A DNA stretch of 64,000 nt, taken from contig NZ_SWJE01000001.1 of assembly GCF_005144415.1 (NCBI RefSeq), positions 477,365 through 541,364 of the forward strand, given 5' to 3'. Of the stretch, positions 53,260 to 60,640 are shown piece after piece. Each line of letters opens with the position of its first letter. Within the stretch, counting starts at the first letter, position 1. The notes below the pieces were generated by a model. That model did not search any database and was not told where the DNA came from. It was given only the letters and a program-made list of their open reading frames with translations. A program made the translations under genes and the position numbers. The stretch is from Trinickia terrae. Its GTDB lineage: Bacteria; Pseudomonadota; Gammaproteobacteria; Burkholderiales; Burkholderiaceae.

Positions 53260-54642
53260 ATGAGTTCAACGACGGAACGCGCGAGTGTCGCGCGACATCG
53301 CACGCCGCTCAATCGTTCGCAGATAGCGGGATTCTGGGGCGCGTGGACAGGCTGGACGCTCGACGGAATGGATTCGTTCATCTACGCGCTCGTGCTCACG
53401 CCGGCGCTGACCGAGCTGCTGCCGCGTTCCGGATATGCCGCGACGCCTGCCAACGTCGGGCTTGCCGGATCGATCTTGTTCGCGCTGTTCCTGGTCGGCT
53501 GGGGCCTGTCGTTCATCTGGGGGCCGATTGCCGACCGCTTCGGGCGCACCAAGGTGCTGGCCGCCACGATCTTCACGTTCGCCATCTTCACCGGGCTCTC
53601 GGCCACGGCGCAAAACGTCTGGGAACTCGCGCTCTTTCGCTTCATCGCAGGCGTGGGGATCGGCGGAGAATGGGCGCTCGCGGGGACTTACGTGGCGGAG
53701 TCATGGCCCGAGGATCGGCGCAAGATGGGCGCGGGCTATTTGCAGACCGGCTACTATGCGGGCTTCTTTCTGGCGGCCGCGTTGAACTACACGATCGGCG
53801 TGCATTTCGGCTGGCGCGCGATGTTCCTGACAGGCGCGGTGCCGGTCTTCGTCGCCATTCTTATCCTGACCCGCGTGAAGGAAACGGAGAAATGGCAGAA
53901 GGCCGAAGCGCGCGCGGTCCATGTCAGTGCGCGCCGGGCCGCCCCAAGCGCACTGACTGCCCCCACGGGGGGCAGCGAACGCAGTGAGCGCAGGGGGCTG
54001 TCCTATTTCAAGCCGTTGCGCGAGATCTTCGGCTCGCACTATCGGCGGCGGACGTGGGTGGCCTGCGCGCTGTTGACGATTGCGATCGTGGGCTTGTGGG
54101 CGGGCGCGGTCTACGAACCGTCGGCCGTGATTCAGCTGGCGCAGAAGTCGGGCATGGACAAGGCCGGTGCAATCAAAACCGCGTCGCTTGCGACGGGCCT
54201 CTTGTCGATCGGCACGATACTGGGCTGTCTGGCGTTGCCGCCGCTTGCGGAGCGCGTCGGCCGCAGGAAGACGCTTGCGATCTACTTTGCGGGGATGGCC
54301 GTGTCGATTGCCGGGAGCTTCGGCTGGGCGTTCTATCTGCCCGACGGGCTCGCGCCGTTCATCGCGTGGTTGTTCGTGCTCGGTTTCTTCGGCGGCAATT
54401 TCGCGCTCTTCAGCCTTTGGCTGCCCGAGCAGTTCGAGACGCGCGTGCGCGCAACTGCGTTTGCGTTCTGCACGTCATTCGGCCGTTTTGTCGGCGCGGC
54501 TGTGAACTTCGCGCTCGGCGCGGCAGTGCTGCATATGCATACGCTTGGCCTGCCGGTGGCGCTGACGGCGATTGCTTTCGTGATCGGACTCTTCATCATT
54601 CCGCTCGCGCCTGAAACACGAGGGGAGGTGCTGCCTCAATAG
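53260..54642 (+). CDS. MFS transporter divergent from the mdc operon (possible malonate importer)
   Basis: A 460-residue 12-helix transporter of the sugar/aromatic-acid:proton symporter type. After WGAWTGWTLDGMDSFIYALVL come GPIADRFGRTKVLAATIF and the GVGIGGEWALAGTYVAESWPEDRRK block. CCGGAGGAG precedes the ATG. The mdc cluster lacks the usual MdcF or MadLM malonate carriers, so this protein may do that job; the position, divergent from the GntR gene, supports it. The cytoplasmic loop between helices 6 and 7 (residues about 225-247) is encoded by an intergenic-type repeat, described separately. Confidence 0.88.
   Translation: MSSTTERASVARHRTPLNRSQIAGFWGAWTGWTLDGMDSFIYALVLTPALTELLPRSGYAATPANVGLAGSILFALFLVGWGLSFIWGPIADRFGRTKVLAATIFTFAIFTGLSATAQNVWELALFRFIAGVGIGGEWALAGTYVAESWPEDRRKMGAGYLQTGYYAGFFLAAALNYTIGVHFGWRAMFLTGAVPVFVAILILTRVKETEKWQKAEARAVHVSARRAAPSALTAPTGGSERSERRGLSYFKPLREIFGSHYRRRTWVACALLTIAIVGLWAGAVYEPSAVIQLAQKSGMDKAGAIKTASLATGLLSIGTILGCLALPPLAERVGRRKTLAIYFAGMAVSIAGSFGWAFYLPDGLAPFIAWLFVLGFFGGNFALFSLWLPEQFETRVRATAFAFCTSFGRFVGAAVNFALGAAVLHMHTLGLPVALTAIAFVIGLFIIPLAPETRGEVLPQ
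53933..53999 (+). repeat. Intergenic-type repeat inside an MFS reading frame
   Basis: The sequence contains CGGGCCGCCCCAAGCGCACT, then a palindrome CTGCCCCC-ACG-GGGGGCAG, then GCGAACGCAGTGAGCGCAG. From memory this wording is a dispersed non-coding repeat in Burkholderiaceae. Here it lies within the MFS gene and is read in frame as a Ser/Ala/Arg-rich loop. Confidence 0.6.
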
Positions 54643-54651
54643 AGTATCGGA

Positions 54652-55119
54652 ATGAGGCCGCCCGCGTGGCGGCTTCGATTGGGTCTGTTGATTGCGGGTG
54701 GCGCCGGTGGAGCCTTGCTGTTCCAAAACTTTAACGGGTTTCGAGATGACCACAACGAAGAGGCCAAGGTGGTCAAGCACGCGAAGCCGTTCGACTACAT
54801 CGAGTTGAACAAGATCATGGTTTCCGTGCCGTTGACTGTCGCATCGGACGGTTCCGCGTCGTCGATCTATCGCGTCTGTTCGCTGGATATGGCGTTCGAG
54901 GTCAACGCGAAGGACAAGGACAAGTTCAAGAACATCACGCCGCTGGTGCGCAGCATTGCCGTCCAGGCGCTGTCGGTGCATACGTACGACAAGATCCGCA
55001 ATGTTCCGCTCGACGAATTGCAAAACGACGTCAGCACGAGAATGTTGAGCATCGCGGACAGCTGGCATATCGATCGTCCGTTCAACGCGGCAATCATCAC
55101 TCAGCTGTTGTGCGAGTGA
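54652..55119 (+). CDS. FliL-like flagellar basal body protein
   Basis: A 155-residue protein with one N-terminal membrane helix (LRLGLLIAGGAGGALLF) and a periplasmic domain with IELNKIMVSVPLTV, SLDMAFEVN and a C-terminal helix pair, the FliL plan. FliL sits near the stator and supports torque. It lies just before the motA/motB pair, an order seen in secondary (lateral, Flag-2/laf type) flagellar loci. The start has only a weak ribosome binding site. Confidence in the exact family is moderate since FliL proteins diverge strongly. Confidence 0.7.
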   Translation: MRPPAWRLRLGLLIAGGAGGALLFQNFNGFRDDHNEEAKVVKHAKPFDYIELNKIMVSVPLTVASDGSASSIYRVCSLDMAFEVNAKDKDKFKNITPLVRSIAVQALSVHTYDKIRNVPLDELQNDVSTRMLSIADSWHIDRPFNAAIITQLLCE

Positions 55120-55201
55120 CAGGCAGGCGGGTCCCGTCAGGCATCGAGTCGAGGCGTTTCCGGGAAGTGGCGCTGATCGATCGAATATAGAGGGGTGTGA
55201 A

Positions 55202-56069
55202 ATGCAGATATTGTTAGGTTAACTATTTATTGTTGGTTGCGTGTTAGGGGGATTCCTCCTGCACGGCGGATCGCTGCACGCGATCTGGCAGCCGACCGAG
55301 ATTCTGATTATCGTGGGCGCGGCGCTCGGCGCTCGGCGCGCTGGTGATGGGCAGCGCAAAGCATGTGCTGATGGACATGCTGGCGCAAATCAAGAAGGTC
55401 GTCGCGCGCGGCAAGAACGATGGAGAGTTTCAGCGCCAGTTGCTGTTGCTGTTGTACGAGCTGCTCGAGATGGTGCGCGACGGCGGCTTGAAGGCGCTCG
55501 ACCAGCACGTCGAAAGCCCGGAGGAAAGCGAAGTCTTCAAGAAGTATCCGATGATCCTCGGCGAGCGCAAGCTTACGGCGTTCCTCGTCGACAACTTCCG
55601 CCTGATGGCAATGGGCCGCATCACCTCGCACGAGCTCGAGGGCATGCTCGACCAGGAGATCGAAGCGATCGAAGGTGAATTCCTGCAGCCATCGAAGTCG
55701 CTCGGCAAGATCGCTGAAGCGATGCCCGGCTTCGGGATTCTGGCGGCCGTGCTCGGCATCGTGACGACGATGGGCAGCATCGGCGGCTCGGTGGCGGAGG
55801 TCGGCGTGCAGGTGGCCGGCGCAATGGTCGGGACGTTCATGGGCATTCTCTTTTGCTATGGCTTTCTCGATACGCTGGCGGGGGCGATAGTGCAGCGCGT
55901 GAAGTCGGAGATGTCGGCGTTCGAGTGCGTGAAGGTGGTGCTGTGCGCGCAGGTTGCCGGCAAGCCGACGCTGCTTGCCGTGGATGCGGGCCGCAAGCTG
56001 ATCCAGCTCGAGGTGAAGCCGAGCTTCGCGACGCTCGAGTCGTGGATCACGAAGCTGAGAACCAACTGA
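55202..56069 (+). pseudogene. motA: motA, flagellar stator subunit, broken by a stop codon and a frameshift
   Basis: From the ATG at 55202 the frame reads MQILLG-stop-LFIVGCVLGGFLLHGGSLHAIWQ, where most MotA proteins have a Tyr at the stop position; a TAC to TAA change at 55220-55222 explains it. The frame then breaks at 55325-55338, where CTCGGCG is duplicated in tandem; removing one copy restores ...VGAALGALVMGSAKHVLMDML. The rest to 56069 is a good MotA: the cytoplasmic charged loop, AMPGFGILAAVLGIVTTMGSIGG and the last two membrane helices. As it stands, helix 1-2 cannot be joined to the remainder, so this copy should not make a working stator. Confidence 0.88.
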
Positions 56070-56085
56070 TTGCAGTAGGGGCGAA

Positions 56086-57003
56086 ATGAAGAAGGACGAC
56101 GCACATCACAGTCCCGCGATCATCAAGCGCGGCTCCAAGCATCACGACGAGCATCACGGCGGCGCTTGGAAGGTGGCGTTTGCGGACTTCATGCTCGCGC
56201 TGATGGTGCTCTTCATGGTGTTGTGGGTGATGAGCGCGTCGACGCAGGAGGAGCGGATGAAGATCGCGGCCCAGGTGAGCGGCAGCCCGGTTATCGACGG
56301 AGGCGCCGGCATCTTCGAGCAGAACAGCAAGACGCCGCAGATAGCGCCGTACGCGCCGCACGCGGCTGAAGGAAGCAAGGATCGTGATAAGGGCGGCGAC
56401 GATGTATCGCCCTACGCTTCATCTTCGGCAGATTCGCTGGCGCAGCAGCAGGCGCTCGCCGCCGCGATTCAGGCGCAGGCAAAAGCGCTTGGCCTCGACA
56501 AGAACCTCGAGACGATCATGACGCAAGACGGGTTGCGCATCATCGTGCACGACTCGGACGACCACGGCATGTTCGTGCGCAGCAGCGACGTGCTCGAGCC
56601 GCAGGTCGCGACGCTCTTTCTCAGCCTGGTTCCCGTGTTGACGCAGGTGAAGAACAAGGTCGTGATCGCCGGTCATACCGACTCGGCGCAATACACGGAT
56701 TCGAGCGTGTTCAACAACAACTGGAACCTATCCAGCCGGCGCGCGCTGCGCGTGCGTCAGACGCTGGAGGATGGCGGCCTTGACGACCGGCAGGTGCTGG
56801 AGGTGATCGGGATGGCCGACAAGGTGCCGGCCAGGGGTAGCGATGCAACCGGCGAGCACGATCGCCGCGTCGAGCTGATGATCCTGACGACCAAGGCCGA
56901 GCAGGACTGGATGCGCTTCTTCCGCATGGAGGGCATGAGCGCGAAGATCGTGGGCAGCGGCGCCGCGGTGCGCCTGGCAAGCGGCGCAGCGGCGACCAAC
57001 TAG
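56086..57003 (+). CDS. motB: Flagellar motor protein MotB (secondary-system type)
   Basis: A 305-residue stator protein. The single helix FADFMLALMVLFMVLWVMSAS includes the proton-binding Asp. A linker follows, then an OmpA-like peptidoglycan-binding domain with VVIAGHTDSAQY and NNWNLSSRRALRVRQTLEDGGLDDRQVLEVIGMAD. The insertion-rich linker and long C-terminus resemble LafU of lateral flagella more than the primary MotB. It is intact but its partner motA, 16 bp upstream, is broken. Confidence 0.9.
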   Translation: MKKDDAHHSPAIIKRGSKHHDEHHGGAWKVAFADFMLALMVLFMVLWVMSASTQEERMKIAAQVSGSPVIDGGAGIFEQNSKTPQIAPYAPHAAEGSKDRDKGGDDVSPYASSSADSLAQQQALAAAIQAQAKALGLDKNLETIMTQDGLRIIVHDSDDHGMFVRSSDVLEPQVATLFLSLVPVLTQVKNKVVIAGHTDSAQYTDSSVFNNNWNLSSRRALRVRQTLEDGGLDDRQVLEVIGMADKVPARGSDATGEHDRRVELMILTTKAEQDWMRFFRMEGMSAKIVGSGAAVRLASGAAATN

Positions 57004-57008
57004 GCGCA

Positions 57009-58601
57009 TCAGCTTGCGGGATTGTCCTCGTCGGGTTCGGGCGGGGTGCCGTTCTCTGGCGCATCGAGGATGCTGACCCGAAAAATGGATGTGCCCGCAA
57101 GCGATTGCAGCGCGGGGTCTTCGGGCATCTGCTCGAGCAACGGCAGGATCACCGAGCCGCCGATCACCGCACGCCGGCTGTTGTCGGCGGGGCGCATTCC
57201 CCAGATGTCCTGGTAGACCACGGGCACCGTCTGCGTGCCGCGCGTGGTGTTCCCGAGATACAGCATGACGTGGCCGCCGATGTAGATCAGCGTGCGCATC
57301 GGCTTGCCGTTCTTCACCAGATAGTCGAGGCGCACGGCGGGGCTCGACGATGACAGGTCGACCATCTGCCCCGCGCTCATCTGCGTCGACGAATGGCGCG
57401 GTAGCCACACGCCGAACGCGGCGAAGATGCTTTGCAATTCCGAGGAGCAGTCGTTGTAGAGGCCCGTATTGCCCCAGCCGTACGGACGTCCGATCAACGC
57501 CTTGATGAGCGTCGCGAGATGGCGCGGCGTGGCGGCGAACGGCATCGGCACGATTTGCGTGTCGCTAAGCTGCGCGGTCTGAATCACGGTGCGGCCGTCC
57601 AGGTCGCGCGCGGGCACGAGCACGACGCGCATGCCGGGCCGCGCGCCGAGCCGCAGCGACGAAAGCGGCAACAGCGTGCCCGCGGGCGCGTCGAAGCGGA
57701 ACGTGCCGCCGGCGTCGGTGACGCTCGCCGATGCGGCGATGACCGCACCGAGCCCCCCGCGTTGGGCGTTGCTTCGCCACGCCGCGATGAACGTGTTGTC
57801 GGCGAGGCTCACGTTGTCACTGCGCACCCAGCCCTGGACTTCGGGCGTCTGCACGTAATCCCAGCCGCCGTCGACGCTGCGCCCCAGCACGTAAAGCGGC
57901 GTGCCGGGGCGGATCGCCGAGATCTGCAGATTGTCGAACGGGTAGCCTTCGCCCGCGAAATGACGCGAGTAGAAAAACGGGTCCATCGTCGGCAGCTCGC
58001 GCACGAGCAGGTTGCCCGTGGCGATCGCACGGCGCGCCGGTGTGTAGGCCGTGTTGCGTTCGAACTGGCCGACGTCCAGGTTCCGCGCGATGTCATCGAT
58101 CCACGCTTTCGTGTACGGACGGAAGTTCCGGCCGTAGCCGATCTCGTGGTCGGCCTTGCCGGTGTTGTCGTAGCGGGCGATGCGGCTGCGTTGCAGGCTT
58201 GCGATATCGCTGCCCTGGTTCTTGTACACGCGCCCGGTGACGAACGCGGGGTTCCAGGGCGACGGGCTGTTCGCGTCTGTGCCGAATTCGCGCGCGAAGA
58301 GCGCTGCGAAATGGGCCTGCTGATCGCTTGCGCTGAGAAACGGCTGGTCGTAGCCGGGGCTCGCGGGGGGGATCCAATGATCGACGTCTTGATCGTACGC
58401 GGCCATCGGAAACAGTCCGATTCGGTCGATCTCGGCGGCAGGGCCCGAGGATACCGGCGCTGTCGTGCTGCACGCGGCCAGCGCGGCGCAGAGTATCGCG
58501 GCCGGAATGCGCAATCGAAGCCTTGCGGCCCGGTGCGAGCGCGACGGCGCACGGACAGCGGCACTGCATGAAGACGGGGAAGCGGGAACGGCAAAAGGCA
58601 T
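57009..58601 (-). CDS. SH3/NlpC-P60 lipoprotein, probable cell-wall peptidase
   Basis: A 530-residue protein. A lipoprotein signal ends in LCAALAAC. The N-terminal NlpC/P60-associated domain (with FYSRHFAGEGYPFDNLQIS) is followed by SH3-type domains near PGTPLYVLGRSVDGGWDYVQTPEVQGWV, and the C-terminal NlpC/P60 catalytic domain has Cys in YNDCSSELQSIFAAFG and His in YIGGHVMLYLGN. By family it cleaves bonds within peptidoglycan stem peptides. It is convergent with motB, 5 bp apart. Confidence 0.88.
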   Translation of the reverse strand: MPFAVPASPSSCSAAVRAPSRSHRAARLRLRIPAAILCAALAACSTTAPVSSGPAAEIDRIGLFPMAAYDQDVDHWIPPASPGYDQPFLSASDQQAHFAALFAREFGTDANSPSPWNPAFVTGRVYKNQGSDIASLQRSRIARYDNTGKADHEIGYGRNFRPYTKAWIDDIARNLDVGQFERNTAYTPARRAIATGNLLVRELPTMDPFFYSRHFAGEGYPFDNLQISAIRPGTPLYVLGRSVDGGWDYVQTPEVQGWVRSDNVSLADNTFIAAWRSNAQRGGLGAVIAASASVTDAGGTFRFDAPAGTLLPLSSLRLGARPGMRVVLVPARDLDGRTVIQTAQLSDTQIVPMPFAATPRHLATLIKALIGRPYGWGNTGLYNDCSSELQSIFAAFGVWLPRHSSTQMSAGQMVDLSSSSPAVRLDYLVKNGKPMRTLIYIGGHVMLYLGNTTRGTQTVPVVYQDIWGMRPADNSRRAVIGGSVILPLLEQMPEDPALQSLAGTSIFRVSILDAPENGTPPEPDEDNPAS

Positions 58602-58694
58602 GATGCTCGCAGGATGGGCACGAAGGCCATGATGATACGGGGAGTTGCGGCGCCTGCGGGGCCGAATTGCAATGGATTCGACGCAGTGACGGCC

Positions 58695-59645
58695 TTAGCG
58701 CGTTTCGTCTGCCGGCATGGCGACGCGGCGAAGCACGTTCATCGGTCCGAGCCGCTCGACAACCTGCATCTGGGACGCATCGCGCACGAAGAGCGACCCC
58801 GCGAAACCCAAGGCATTGACCTCGACGGACTCGACGCTTTGCGCCGACCGAGGCACCAGCAACATCCAATGCGAGGTGATCAGCAAGTTATAGGGCGCCG
58901 GCCGTGAGGGCGCCGGCCGTGGCGTTTCGCCGTGCGCGTCGCTCGCCGAATTCGGGCGTGGCCCCGTGACCGCTTCCAGCAGGGCGCGATAGTGATCGGC
59001 AGCGGCGTGAGCTGCCTCGGGCGAGTCGCCGGCGGCAGGATCGAGCGCTGCGAACGCGTGGCGAAACGGCAAGCCCGGCAGCGTGCCGATCGCGCCTCGC
59101 CATTGCGCCGCCGCGACGAGCGGCTCGATCGGCAGCCGCAAGCCCGCGGCGCCAAGCGGTAGCGGCACGATCTGCAAGTGTTTGTGCGGCTGGCTCGCGC
59201 CGGCCTCCGTGCAGCTGTTGTAGAAGCCCAGTCCGTCGAATTCGGCAAGGCACGCCAGCCACGCGGCAAAGTCGGCAGCGTCGAGCGGCGTGTCCTGCGG
59301 GATGAACGAGCGCGTGACGATCAGCAGGTGATGGTCGATCACGTTGAACTTGTTGAGCAACGCGAAGTGTGTCTCCGAGATGTCGGCGACGAACAGGTTC
59401 GGGTCGTGCGGAAGAAACGGATTGACCGGGACGCTTGCCACGGTGCGCGCCGCGGGCGCCGTCTTCGCCGCGTTCTTGCGGGCGAGGCTCGAGACCTGGC
59501 GGACGATGAAGCGGACCCCGGCGTCGTCGATGGTCCGTTCGTCGGACGCGATCGGCTGCAGCGCTCCGCAATGCAGGGCATGCGAGGTTTGTTTCTCGAT
59601 GGCCGGCCCCAGGGTGCCGGGTTGCAGCAGGCGAGTGGAGTTCAT
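58695..59645 (-). CDS. ATP adenylyltransferase / diadenosine tetraphosphate phosphorylase
   Basis: A 316-residue HIT-superfamily protein. The nucleotide motif appears as EAGASQPHKHLQIVPLPLG, with a HxHxQ order, and the N-terminal NPFLPHDPNLFVADISETHFALLNKFNVIDHHLLIVTR block matches fungal and bacterial Ap4A phosphorylases (APA1/APA2 type). It would phosphorolyse Ap4A to ADP and ATP and so clear a stress nucleotide. It stands alone, facing away from ohr. Confidence 0.88.
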   Translation of the reverse strand: MNSTRLLQPGTLGPAIEKQTSHALHCGALQPIASDERTIDDAGVRFIVRQVSSLARKNAAKTAPAARTVASVPVNPFLPHDPNLFVADISETHFALLNKFNVIDHHLLIVTRSFIPQDTPLDAADFAAWLACLAEFDGLGFYNSCTEAGASQPHKHLQIVPLPLGAAGLRLPIEPLVAAAQWRGAIGTLPGLPFRHAFAALDPAAGDSPEAAHAAADHYRALLEAVTGPRPNSASDAHGETPRPAPSRPAPYNLLITSHWMLLVPRSAQSVESVEVNALGFAGSLFVRDASQMQVVERLGPMNVLRRVAMPADETR

Positions 59646-59774
59646 GTTCGAGAAGCGTGCGTTGCGGCTCGAAAGGCTGGAGCGTCGTGAGCGCGGCGGG
59701 CAGTTGCCGCTCCGGGCTTCCTGAAGGCATTTTACGCACGGCTCGCTGTTGTCTCTAAAAAACGCTTGACAGTC

Positions 59775-59790
59775 TATCTATGAGTAGATA
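59775..59790. promoter_or_regulatory. Operator-like dyad 1 (TATCTA-N4-TAGATA)
   Basis: TATCTA-TGAG-TAGATA is a perfect inverted repeat immediately after a TTGACA promoter box (59766-59771). A regulator bound here would block that promoter. It is one of three similar dyads upstream of ohr. Confidence 0.7.
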
Positions 59791-59879
59791 AAGTTCGACG
59801 CATGGAACCGAATGACGTGCAGGTTCGGCAAAGATGGAAAGCGAACTGTCGCGGTGGTTTCGCTGTAGCAATGCGAGTG

Positions 59880-59902
59880 GGGCGGGTAACGCCCTTTTGT
59901 TT
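59880..59902 (+). terminator. Small terminator-like hairpin upstream of ohr
   Basis: GGGCG and CGCCC pair around GGTAA and are followed by TTTTGTTT. It lies between operator dyads 1 and 2, so transcripts from the TTGACA promoter may stop here. Confidence 0.5.
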
Positions 59903-59912
59903 GATTTCACTG

Positions 59913-59928
59913 TCTACCTTTGGGTAGA
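59913..59928. promoter_or_regulatory. Operator-like dyad 2 (TCTACC-N4-GGTAGA)
   Basis: TCTACC-TTTG-GGTAGA shares the CTA/TAG core and 4-bp spacer of the other two dyads and is followed by TA, extending the match to TAGATA. Confidence 0.55.
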
Positions 59929-59951
59929 TAGGCTGAAGCTGGTATGCAAAA

Positions 59952-59981
59952 GCCGGTACACAAAATACCGGCGGTTTTTTT
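59952..59981 (+). terminator. Intrinsic terminator within the ohr leader
   Basis: GCCGGTA pairs perfectly with TACCGGC around CACAAAA and is followed by GG and seven T. It sits 50 bp before the ohr start codon and 13 bp before operator dyad 3. It either ends an upstream short transcript or attenuates ohr. Confidence 0.8.
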
Positions 59982-59993
59982 AAATTCTATACC

Positions 59994-60009
59994 TATCTAG
60001 TAGTAGATA
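59994..60009. promoter_or_regulatory. Operator-like dyad 3 (TATCTA-GTAG-TAGATA)
   Basis: A perfect dyad identical in its arms to dyad 1. It lies 8 bp before the ohr ribosome binding site AGGAG, so a protein bound here would sit on the ohr promoter. Confidence 0.75.
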
Positions 60010-60029
60010 ACCTTAACAGGAGCCTCATC

Positions 60030-60455
60030 ATGTCGATCGAAAAAGTTCTCTACCGCGCTCACGCCACCGCCACTGGAGGCCGCGACGGCCGCGCGGTCGT
60101 GCCCGAAGGCAAGCTGGACTTCAAGCTCACCACGCCGCGCGAGCTCGGCGGTGCGGGTGGCGATGGCGCCAACCCCGAGCAGCTGTTCGCCGCGGGCTAC
60201 AGCGCATGTTTCCTCGGTGCGATGAAGTTCGTCGCGATGCGCGACAAGATCGCTATCCCCGCGGACATCTCGATCGACGGCAGCGTGGGCATCGGCGCGA
60301 TTCCGAGCGGCTTCGGCATCGAAGTCGAGCTGAAGATCTCGCTGCCGGGCATGGATCGCGCGGCGGCGCAGGTGCTCGTCGACAAGGCGCACATCGTGTG
60401 CCCGTACTCGAACGCGACGCGCGGCAACATCGACGTCACGCTGACGCTCGTTTGA
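60030..60455 (+). CDS. ohr: Organic hydroperoxide resistance protein
   Basis: A 141-residue thiol peroxidase of the Ohr/OsmC family that reduces organic hydroperoxides using lipoyl cofactors. The two catalytic cysteines are in [10 protein letters not shown] and AHIVCPYSN. The N-terminal [16 protein letters not shown] segment is typical of Ohr rather than OsmC. AGGAG lies 8 bp before the ATG. No ohrR (MarR) gene is adjacent, yet the promoter holds three like dyads, implying a regulator encoded elsewhere. Confidence 0.95.
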   Translation: MSIEKVLYRAHATATGGRDGRAVVPEGKLDFKLTTPRELGGAGGDGANPEQLFAAGYSACFLGAMKFVAMRDKIAIPADISIDGSVGIGAIPSGFGIEVELKISLPGMDRAAAQVLVDKAHIVCPYSNATRGNIDVTLTLV

Positions 60456-60521
60456 CGTTCTTTCTTCCACATCGATCATCGATTCGAACCCGCTGCGGGC
60501 GTGGAGCAAGGCCCTGCATGG

Positions 60522-60555
60522 GACCGGAGCAGGCGCTCAAGCGCCAACTTCGGTC
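60522..60555 (+). promoter_or_regulatory. Structured leader hairpin (copy 2)
   Basis: GACCGGAG pairs with CTTCGGTC, and GGCGC with GCGCC inside it. The sequence is homologous to copy 1 at 39935 but with paired substitutions that keep the stem. It lies between ohr and the next esterase gene; a degenerate GCGCTGAAGCGC piece follows it. Confidence 0.65.
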
Positions 60556-60594
60556 GACACGCTGAAGCGCTAACTCCACGCAACCACAGCATGG

Positions 60595-60625
60595 GATCAG
60601 AGTAGTGCTCTGCCTAACTCTGATC
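60595..60625 (+). promoter_or_regulatory. Structured leader hairpin next to the ribosome binding site (copy 3)
   Basis: GATCAGAGT and ACTCTGATC form the same outer stem as copy 1, and the following GACAGGAG again supplies the ribosome binding site, here of the HSL-type esterase gene. The inner part differs from copy 1. Confidence 0.75.
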
Positions 60626-60640
60626 GACAGGAGTCTAGTC

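Larger units (their letters stand above)
59646..60029. other. ohr control region
   Basis: This 384-bp gap contains no supported gene. It holds three dyads of one type, two terminator-like hairpins and a TTGACA box at 59766-59771, all listed separately. A 41-codon frame at about 59800-59925 has no ribosome binding site and I do not call it. Confidence 0.6.

Noticed and set aside
59800-59925. 41-codon frame in the ohr control region
   Set aside because: No ribosome binding site and its end overlaps operator dyad 2 and a hairpin; more likely non-coding.
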